Source of the DNA: MGIIb-P sp963934015
Lineage (GTDB): Archaea; Thermoplasmatota; Poseidoniia; Poseidoniales; Thalassarchaeaceae
Assembly: GCA_963934015.1 (NCBI GenBank)
Contig: CAWVWT010000048.1
Coordinates: 1 to 5,108, forward strand
DNA: 5,108 bases
Reading direction: 5' to 3'
Below, piece after piece: positions 1 to 5,108 of this stretch. Every line of letters begins with the position of its first letter. Positions within the stretch are counted from its first letter, which is position 1. The translations under genes and the position numbers were made by a program. The notes beneath the pieces were generated by a model that was given only the letters and a program-made list of their open reading frames with translations, was not told the origin of the DNA and did no database searches.

Positions 1-2
1 GT

Positions 3-1259
3 GATGCCGTACAGGCATTTGTCGAGGAGACGGTCCTCTCAAGATTGACCAAAGACGCCCGCGACAGTCTCGATGCACTTTGTGCAGAGCCACGTCCCGT
101 CATGGTATCTCACCTCGATGTTATCGATATTGATCCGTTGGATGATGCTGCACTATTACGCTGGCCGACCGGTCGTGTCGAGGTGCAGCATTTGATTCGT
201 AATGTTCGCAGAGTGGCCTGGAATGTACCAGAAGAAATTCATAGTCAGGCAGCGGAGCGTTGGTCGAAAATCGAAGATGGAGAAGCTCGTTGGTTTGAAG
301 CATATCACAGAACGATGGCGGGTCAAGATACAATCGATTTCATCATCGAAAATTCCGAACCGATTCTTGCCGAGAGCGCCGCTGCAGCTGCCCTTCTCGA
401 CGATGTCCTACATGCGCTTCCTGATGCACATGAGTTGCGACGCATGGCCGCAAAACTCGCTCTAGAACGTGGCGAGCCTGAGATTGCCGCAGCTTACCTC
501 AATGCGCTCCCCAAACCCGACCATGCTCTGTTGGCACGCCTGCACAGATCACAGGGTAAAATCACCGAGGCAGAAGAGGCAGAGAACAAGGCACAATCTA
601 TGGCATCTAAATCTGAAGGAGCCCGAATGCACTTGTCGCGACTTGCAGCTAGTATTGACGACCGATTGCCCGATGAAACCGGTGATATAGGTGCGGTAGA
701 GAAAGGACTTTCCAATGTCAATATTGGAGATTTAGATGATTCACAAAAGCGCTCAGCCATCGTTCTTCTCGCCATCTTACGCCACCGAATTGCCATGCTT
801 CGTGGCGATGGTGTTGCTGCAGAATCGGTTCGTAATGATTTGACCGAACTTGCTGATGGTGATGACCCTCTTATCGATAGACTATCTCATCTCGAAGCTT
901 TGCACCTCTCCGATCCTGATAGCCCCAAGAGATTGGAGGCTGAAGGCGCAATGCGGCGTCTGGTAGGTCGAACCCAAGAACTCCTTCAGCGAGTATCCCT
1001 CGGATTGGCACTTGTTCAGGCTCAGGCCCGTTCCAATCCACCTGGTGCAGCAACCACATTGGAGAACCTACGGACTGTTCCCCTACCACTGGATTTGGCT
1101 GCCGGCCGTAGATTGGACGCACTTCTGTGGTATTGGCAGGGTGAATTGGAATCCAAACATAGGCTTGCATATTGGCGAGAAGCAGTTCTGCGTTTCCGTC
1201 GAGCAGAGTGTCCCCGTGCGGCACGTTCACTAACGGCTAAACTACACAAAGCACTCTGA
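3..1259 (+). CDS. STAND-type ATPase/regulator, C-terminal part (5' end outside window)
   Basis: The frame is open from the left edge to the TGA at 1257-1259, giving 418 visible residues, so the true start lies upstream. Visible residues 5-40 (AFVEETVLSRLTKDAR, then a short helix ending in EPRPV) match the usual junction between the lid of an archaeal STAND ATPase and its winged helix, where 'FxEEEVLSRL' is followed about 20 residues later by 'xRxPV'. Residues 59-95 (VEVQHLIRNVRRVAW, then an Ala/Glu-rich helix) resemble the 'HDLIRE...' wing and following helix of the same module. From about 110 to the end the chain is almost all amphipathic helix with TPR-like pairs, for example 145-169 and 174-198, and ends in a basic Arg/Lys-rich helix. 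I see no signal peptide or membrane segment, so it is cytoplasmic. By family analogy (MalT-like or AP-ATPase proteins) the missing N-terminal part should carry Walker A and B motifs, and the helical tail would sense a ligand or partner. The exact target is unknown. A plain TPR protein is the alternative. Confidence 0.72.
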   Translation, partial: DAVQAFVEETVLSRLTKDARDSLDALCAEPRPVMVSHLDVIDIDPLDDAALLRWPTGRVEVQHLIRNVRRVAWNVPEEIHSQAAERWSKIEDGEARWFEAYHRTMAGQDTIDFIIENSEPILAESAAAAALLDDVLHALPDAHELRRMAAKLALERGEPEIAAAYLNALPKPDHALLARLHRSQGKITEAEEAENKAQSMASKSEGARMHLSRLAASIDDRLPDETGDIGAVEKGLSNVNIGDLDDSQKRSAIVLLAILRHRIAMLRGDGVAAESVRNDLTELADGDDPLIDRLSHLEALHLSDPDSPKRLEAEGAMRRLVGRTQELLQRVSLGLALVQAQARSNPPGAATTLENLRTVPLPLDLAAGRRLDALLWYWQGELESKHRLAYWREAVLRFRRAECPRAARSLTAKLHKAL

Positions 1260-1271
1260 AAATTTGGTTTA

Positions 1272-1288
1272 GCCCTCTTGAGGAGGGC
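1272..1288 (+). other. Perfect 6-bp hairpin between the two genes
   Basis: GCCCTC (1272-1277) and GAGGGC (1283-1288) are exact reverse complements around a 5-base TTGAG loop, starting 13 bases after the stop of the upstream gene. It could be a 3'-end or attenuation structure, but no T-tract follows (the next bases are ACACCGGGGG), so it is not a standard intrinsic terminator, and archaeal terminators rely mainly on T-runs. Its 3' arm includes GGAGG (1282-1286), a Shine-Dalgarno-like core, but it lies about 50 bases before the likely start of the next gene, too far for normal use. The rest of the 77-base gap has an A/T-rich patch (1258-1270) and no clear TATA box at the usual distance from the start at 1337. 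Confidence 0.35.
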
Positions 1289-1336
1289 ACACCGGGGGCC
1301 GAAAGCATTCAATGGGATGTGGAACCGGACGATGTC

Positions 1337-1417
1337 ATGGTGGAACGTGGAAAGGGCGCAATGCTTCTCATTTCCATTCTCTTACTCGCAAGTTGGATGC
1401 CATTGACCCCAAGTGCC
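1337..1417 (+). other. Signal peptide of the giant surface protein
   Basis: Residues 1-7 (MVERGKG) form a positively charged n-region, residues 8-20 (AMLLISILLLASW) a hydrophobic core, and residues 21-27 end in Thr-Pro-Ser-Ala, a plausible signal peptidase I site before Leu-Asp-Pro-Pro. There is no cysteine and so no lipobox, which argues for Sec export without a lipid anchor at the N-terminus. The exact cleavage position is an estimate. Confidence 0.8.
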
Positions 1418-4400
1418 CTAGACCCACCAGCATCTTTGCAAACTGAAGGTCGAGCGACCACCACTTGGTCTGGTGTCATGACACTGACTAGCGATTACAC
1501 GGTTGCAGCTGGAGATACCCTCCTCATCGATGCGGGCGCAACCATCGAATTTGATGATGGTATCCGCATTTATGTCGAAGGAGAACTTGACGTGGCTGGA
1601 ACATCATCCAGTCCCGCTACAATCACTCGTTCTGGCGATGCTGTTGCCCACGAAGGAATTCAATTCAATGCCACCAGTCGAGGCCGTGGAAGCGTAATCA
1701 ATTTCCTCACCATCGAGCATGCAGAATGGGGCATTACCGTCTACAATAGCAACCCAACTCTGAACGATGTATACATCGAGAACCCCGATTATGTAGGGAT
1801 TGATCTTTTCGACAATGCCAACCCAACCATTCAACGCCTTACCATTCAGGATGGTGGACAGGATGTTTCCTCCTCCTCCATTAACAATCGATACGGAATT
1901 GGTTTGTCGATTGGTGCAAACAGTAACCCCTTGGTCCTCGGAGCAACGTTCGATAATTTGACGACAAGAGCAGTCAACATGTGGGGTGATTCCTCCGGTT
2001 TCTTACGCGACCTAGTCATCACCAATATTTCAGCGGTCGGAACGGGAGGCTGGTTGTCAGCAGGCATTTGGGTCGAAGACAGTGTTGCATTGTTTGACAC
2101 AGTGAGTATTGATCGTTCTGACAATGGAATTTGGGTCCAGCACATCAGCGAGACAGTCAGTACTCGACCCACATTCAAAGACACAACTGTGACCAACAGC
2201 ATGTATCGTGGCGTCTTTGTTGAGCAGTACAATCATTCCAACTACAATTCACCACTGAATGCGATTTTTGACAATTTGGAAGTGAGTGATTCAGGCGGCC
2301 TTGGAGCGAAGACTCCGGGTTTGTGTTTCCAAGCAATCGGGGTCAATACTAGCGGTATCGACATTCGTAATTCGAGAGCATTGAACAACGAGTGCAATGG
2401 GTTCAAGGGATACATGATTGATTCAGCAACCATCGTTGATAACCTGACGATAGTCAACAGTGGTAATCCCGTTGGAACCAGTAGTAACGATCGCGCCGGA
2501 TTATTCCTTAGAAGTGCGAATTGGGCTAGTCAATTCCGCAATATCAGTGTCACTGAAAGCCCGGGTACCGGCATCTATCTCTCAAAGGCCAGTTTGCAAG
2601 GGCACACGTGGTCTGCAACCAACAATTCCGGCTATGGCCTCTATGTCGATGAGTCCCACCCCGATGTGACTGACATCACCGTCACCAACAACGGCCTCAA
2701 CGGCCTCCGAGTGTACGATTCAAGCAATGTCGAATTGTATGACTTGGTCAGTGCCAATAACGGTAATCTCGCAATAATTCCTGAACAAGGAGTGGGCCTG
2801 ACTTTTGAGAAATCCAATGATGCAATGTCTAGTACGAAGAATGTCTCTTGCACGCGTTGCTCATCGACCAATGATGCATGGGGTGGTGTACGCATCGAGA
2901 ACAGTATAGATTTGCAGTTGCACGACCTAGTCGTCACCGATCCAGGCAACAGTGCGATGGCAGTTGAAATTGACAATGGCAACCTCAATTTTGATGGCTG
3001 GGTGGACATCCATGGATTGGAGGTTCAGGCCAACCGAAGCGGCCCCATCGTTCAGCTCACCGATACCGAGGCTCGCATCTCTGGTGTTCGGCTCAATGGG
3101 ACCCACACGGGCCTTGCTTGGGATGGCAGCGATGCCGCTCTCACCAGTTCGCTCTCCGATGTGATTTTGTCTGGTTCCAACTGCCTCGAGTTGGCCGATT
3201 TACATCTGGTGGTTGCAGATGGGATTGACGTCTCTGCTTGCACCGGCCAAATCAATCTCCGAGATTCTACAATCAACATGTCACATTCTATTCAAGGCAC
3301 TTCCGCAACCTTCGATATGACCGGCCAGCCGAGCACACTTCGATGGATTGATTCAGCAGATATTGGAGCACTCAACGTCGGCGTCGGCAGCCTCGTGGAT
3401 GAGATGTGGACCATGCATGTGTGGGCTACCAACCAGAATAGTCACGGATTGCCAAATGCGGTCCTCAATCTATCCTTTAATCAGGTAGAATCCAGCCAAA
3501 TACACACAATGCCATACAGTGGCCATATTGTTCTAGGGCCGTTCTCAGCACAGCGCACCGATTGGTTGAGTGCAAGCGCATGGACGGAATATTGGGTCGG
3601 GTGTGAATATGAGGGTGATCGTGCAGATTCAAACGCATCTACACCTATCCCCACCAACCGTGTACCCAGCTTCACTTCACCCGTTGTCATTTGTGAGATT
3701 ACTTTGAGCAATCAGGCCCCCCTCATCATCTGGGACACCCCACTTGACGAGGATGTCTTTGGCAGTGGTGCAATGGTCGTGTTCAATGCATCTGAGAGCT
3801 GGGATTTGGACGATGACCCCATCTCGTACAGTTGGACCAGCAGCATCGATGGGGATTTGCACCCAGCTTGTTTGCAGACCAATGGGGGCAACCTGTCATC
3901 CTTCGTTGCCAATCATCCAACCAATGCTGGATGCCTGTCAGATGGATTGCATGATATCATACTCGAAGTCTGTGATAATCAGGGCAACTGTGCCAATGAG
4001 AGCCGCGAGATTGAGTTGCGTAATCTACCTCCTGTTATCGATATCATCACCGATCCGGGGGTATCTATGGACGGAGCACTCCGCCTCTTCCGAACCGCAG
4101 CACTTCACATCAACATGACAGGTACGACTGATCCTGAAGGCGACCCCATCCTGTGCAGTGTTGATGTTTCATACAGACAAGGTGGTGCAATCGAGCCCTG
4201 CGCAATGGAATGGAATTCAACCTTCCTCGATGCAGCAGAATCGATGACATCCTTCACTTACACAATCACTGTTACCGATGGTGTCAACACACCGGTTGAC
4301 CTCATCTATCAGATCGAATTGGTCAACGAATTACCACACCCTGAGTTTACAGTTACTCGATTGGGTAACACTTCAACGTACACCGTTCAACTCGATTCGT

Positions 4401-5108
4401 TTGGTTCTTATGATCCAGAAGGTGACCCCATCATCTATCGCTGGTCAACCGATTTACTCGGTGTGATGTTTGATGACGGCGATGGTGTTTGGACAGGCCG
4501 CCTTCCAGCTGGAATACATGCGATTACCCTGTCACTGAGCGATGATCGTGTCGAGCATCTCGACGTTTGGTCAACACTCACACAAACCGTGATTGTTGAG
4601 AACACACCTTCCACTGCAATGATTTCCAGCCACACCGATTTCGCAACCGATTCAAGCGTGCTCCACAATTTCAAATCTGAAGGCAGTGGAGATTGGGATT
4701 TGTCCTGTTCAAATTACAATGAAGATTGGGTCAACACCCACATTTGTGAAGATGGAACTGTAGTCAATCCCGACAATGTTGCGGTACGCTGGGATTCAAG
4801 CCTCATTAGCGGGGCACTGGGGACTGATTGGTCCTTGTCCATTCGCTTGCCTGCAGGCCAACAAACAGTGTCGTTTACCATTGATGATGGCGTCAACCCT
4901 CCTTCGATTTCCAGTATCGAAGTCGATGTGTCAGAGAGTGCTCCAGTGTTGGTATTGACCAGTCCAGTGCCGGGTATTGAAGTGGACAGTGACGGGCTCA
5001 TCTTGTTTGATTTCAGGGGCTCGTTTGATGCGGATGGAGACGACTTCTGGGTCAACATTTCCAGCGACCTAATCGAGGAAATGATTGTGGAAAATGGGAC
5101 TACAGATT
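1337..5108 (+). CDS. Giant exported beta-helix / PKD-Ig-like repeat surface protein (3' end outside window)
   Basis: The frame is continuous from ATG 1337 to the right edge: 1257 codons without a stop, so the protein is longer than 1257 residues. Order of modules: signal peptide (residues 1 to about 27), short Pro/Thr linker, right-handed parallel beta-helix (about 44-655), beta-sandwich-like connecting module (about 658-790), then Ig/PKD-like units starting near 792, 896, 997, 1089 and 1201. The chain is acidic, rich in Asn, Asp, Ser, Thr and Gly, and carries about 20 N-x-S/T sequons, as expected for a glycosylated surface protein. Cysteines occur in even numbers in every module that has them. 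I recognise no catalytic motif: beta-helices occur in polysaccharide lyases and also in many adhesins, so a role in binding particles, polysaccharide or other cells is an inference. A C-terminal anchor is expected beyond the window. The frame stays open upstream to a TAA at 1238-1240. GTG 1319 and ATG 1361 are alternative starts; 1337 gives the best signal peptide, with Arg and Lys before the hydrophobic core. No strong ribosome binding site is visible. Confidence 0.9.
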   Translation, partial: MVERGKGAMLLISILLLASWMPLTPSALDPPASLQTEGRATTTWSGVMTLTSDYTVAAGDTLLIDAGATIEFDDGIRIYVEGELDVAGTSSSPATITRSGDAVAHEGIQFNATSRGRGSVINFLTIEHAEWGITVYNSNPTLNDVYIENPDYVGIDLFDNANPTIQRLTIQDGGQDVSSSSINNRYGIGLSIGANSNPLVLGATFDNLTTRAVNMWGDSSGFLRDLVITNISAVGTGGWLSAGIWVEDSVALFDTVSIDRSDNGIWVQHISETVSTRPTFKDTTVTNSMYRGVFVEQYNHSNYNSPLNAIFDNLEVSDSGGLGAKTPGLCFQAIGVNTSGIDIRNSRALNNECNGFKGYMIDSATIVDNLTIVNSGNPVGTSSNDRAGLFLRSANWASQFRNISVTESPGTGIYLSKASLQGHTWSATNNSGYGLYVDESHPDVTDITVTNNGLNGLRVYDSSNVELYDLVSANNGNLAIIPEQGVGLTFEKSNDAMSSTKNVSCTRCSSTNDAWGGVRIENSIDLQLHDLVVTDPGNSAMAVEIDNGNLNFDGWVDIHGLEVQANRSGPIVQLTDTEARISGVRLNGTHTGLAWDGSDAALTSSLSDVILSGSNCLELADLHLVVADGIDVSACTGQINLRDSTINMSHSIQGTSATFDMTGQPSTLRWIDSADIGALNVGVGSLVDEMWTMHVWATNQNSHGLPNAVLNLSFNQVESSQIHTMPYSGHIVLGPFSAQRTDWLSASAWTEYWVGCEYEGDRADSNASTPIPTNRVPSFTSPVVICEITLSNQAPLIIWDTPLDEDVFGSGAMVVFNASESWDLDDDPISYSWTSSIDGDLHPACLQTNGGNLSSFVANHPTNAGCLSDGLHDIILEVCDNQGNCANESREIELRNLPPVIDIITDPGVSMDGALRLFRTAALHINMTGTTDPEGDPILCSVDVSYRQGGAIEPCAMEWNSTFLDAAESMTSFTYTITVTDGVNTPVDLIYQIELVNELPHPEFTVTRLGNTSTYTVQLDSFGSYDPEGDPIIYRWSTDLLGVMFDDGDGVWTGRLPAGIHAITLSLSDDRVEHLDVWSTLTQTVIVENTPSTAMISSHTDFATDSSVLHNFKSEGSGDWDLSCSNYNEDWVNTHICEDGTVVNPDNVAVRWDSSLISGALGTDWSLSIRLPAGQQTVSFTIDDGVNPPSISSIEVDVSESAPVLVLTSPVPGIEVDSDGLILFDFRGSFDADGDDFWVNISSDLIEEMIVENGTTD
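1466..3307 (+). other. Right-handed parallel beta-helix domain
   Basis: Residues 44-96 match the typical entry cap of these domains: Trp-Ser-Gly, then YTVAAGDTLLIDAGATIEF, then a 'VEGELDVAGT' strand followed by 'SPATITRSG'. After that, about 560 residues show coils of roughly 20-25 residues with the recurrent pattern [LIV]-x-[VI]-[TS]-[ND]-x-x-x-x-G-[LIV]-x-[VL]; examples are TVTNSMYRGVFV, ISVTESPGTGIYL, ITVTNNGLNGLRV and LVVTDPGNSAMAVEI. About 25 coils fit in the region. The coils are too diverged for clear DNA repeats. The family includes polysaccharide-active enzymes and adhesins; I see no diagnostic active-site set, so I do not assign an enzyme activity. The domain boundaries are estimates. 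Confidence 0.85.
3308..3709 (+). other. Connecting beta-sandwich-like module after the beta-helix
   Basis: Residues about 658-791 leave the coil pattern and become rich in aromatics: W670, then 'MWTMHVWATNQNSHGLPNA' with a following alternating strand, and 'TEYWVGCEYEG'. The 'W-x-x-x-V-W-A-x-x-x-x-x-G-x-P-x-A-x-V/L' pattern resembles the start of Ig-like or carboxypeptidase-regulatory-like sandwich domains that often follow beta-helices. Its two cysteines, C756 and C786, could form one disulfide. The assignment to a sandwich fold is an inference from strand pattern, without a family match. Confidence 0.5.
4130..4150 (+). repeat. Copy 1 of a near-identical 21-base segment (DPEGDPI motif)
   Basis: This encodes DPEGDPI (residues 932-938) in the second Ig-like unit. 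It differs from the copy at 4412-4432 at only 2 of 21 bases, both at third codon positions (CCT/CCA and GGC/GGT). The surrounding units are far less similar, so this looks like protein-level constraint on the loop and not a recent duplication of the whole unit. Confidence 0.7.
4412..4432 (+). repeat. Copy 2 of the 21-base segment (DPEGDPI motif)
   Basis: This encodes DPEGDPI (residues 1026-1032) in the third Ig-like unit, matching 4130-4150 at 19 of 21 bases. The following residues IYRW complete the usual PKD strand; in the second unit this position reads LCSV, with a cysteine in place of the tyrosine. Confidence 0.7.

Larger units (their letters stand above)
3710..5108 (+). repeat. Tandem PKD/Ig-like protein repeats (five units, last one cut)
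   Basis: Five units of about 90-110 residues begin with an Asn/Ala-Pro boundary: NQAP (792), NLPP (896), NELPHP (997), NTPS (1089) and ESAP (1201). Four contain an Asp-rich loop before a strand that often ends in Trp: SWDLDDDPISYSW (821-833), TDPEGDPIL (931-939), YDPEGDPIIYRW (1025-1036) and FDADGDDFWV (1230-1239). Units 1-4 end with a 'G-x-H/Q-x-[IV]-x-[LF]-x-[VIL]-x-D' strand (GLHDIILEVCD, GIHAITLSLSD, GQQTVSFTIDD; unit 2 has the variant FTYTITVTD). This is the usual layout of PKD and related Ig-like domains, which serve as spacers or ligand-binding stalks in surface proteins. Unit 4 lacks the Asp-rich loop and instead has a loop between C1124 and C1137. More units probably follow outside the window. 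Confidence 0.8.

Noticed and set aside
4..18. Inverted repeat ATGCC / GGCAT around GTACA
   Set aside because: A 5-bp stem within conserved coding sequence is expected by chance.
871..1230. Open frame of 119 codons on the - strand
   Set aside because: It is antisense to the helical tail of the STAND-like gene and shows no motif.
1312..1437. Short + strand frame starting MGCGTGRCHGG, with the GGAGG at 1282-1286 upstream
   Set aside because: The spacing of about 25 bases is too long for a normal ribosome binding site, and most of it overlaps the signal-peptide coding region, which has clear coding signal in another frame.
1846..2232. Open frame of 128 codons on the - strand
   Set aside because: It lies wholly inside the beta-helix coding region, has no recognisable domain, and is explained by the composition of the opposite strand.
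2641..3009. Open frame of 122 codons on the - strand
   Set aside because: It is fully antisense to the beta-helix, with no start context or family pattern.
3744..4118. Open frame of 124 codons on the + strand in another frame
   Set aside because: It overlaps the Ig-like units, which show clear domain motifs in the main frame; this frame gives a Met/Ser/Pro-rich product without structure.
1..5108. New defence system, CRISPR array, transposon or RNA gene
   Set aside because: No direct repeat array, terminal inverted repeat, transposase or tRNA/rRNA-like sequence was seen by eye. STAND proteins occur in defence, but the visible tail looks like the regulator type and its partner here is a surface protein.

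Overview
The window holds two protein genes on the + strand, both cut by the window edges. The first (from base 3) is the 3' part of a gene whose visible product looks like the winged-helix plus TPR-like helical tail of a STAND-type ATPase or regulator. The second (1337 to the right edge) is the first 1257 codons of a very large exported protein. It has a signal peptide, a long right-handed parallel beta-helix, a beta-sandwich-like connecting module and a series of PKD/Ig-like domains. I see no RNA genes, mobile elements or CRISPR repeats.

Organism: the combination of an archaeal-style STAND ATPase tail, a very large secreted beta-helix + PKD protein rich in Asp, Asn, Ser and Thr, roughly balanced base composition and very tight gene packing best suggests a marine planktonic archaeon, with Marine Group II (Ca. 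Poseidoniales) as first guess. This is inference from gene style. No marker gene is present, and a marine bacterium is not excluded.

Layout: 3-1259 STAND-like tail; 1260-1336 a 77-base intergenic gap with a perfect 6-bp hairpin (1272-1288) but no T-tract; 1337-1417 signal peptide; about 1466-3307 beta-helix; about 3308-3709 connecting module; 3710-5108 five Ig/PKD-like units, the fifth cut by the edge. The large gene is one uninterrupted frame through 3772 bases, with no frameshift or stop.

Working together: the first product would act in the cytoplasm, probably as a nucleotide-driven switch or regulator (the ATPase part lies upstream, outside the window). The second would be outside the membrane, probably as an adhesin or a polysaccharide- or particle-binding surface protein. 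The genes run in the same direction and are close enough to be co-transcribed, but nothing in the sequence proves a functional link. I did not find convincing evidence of a new defence or mobile system. The most informative details are the paired cysteines in nearly every extracellular module and the graded conservation of the Asp-rich motif across the Ig-like units.
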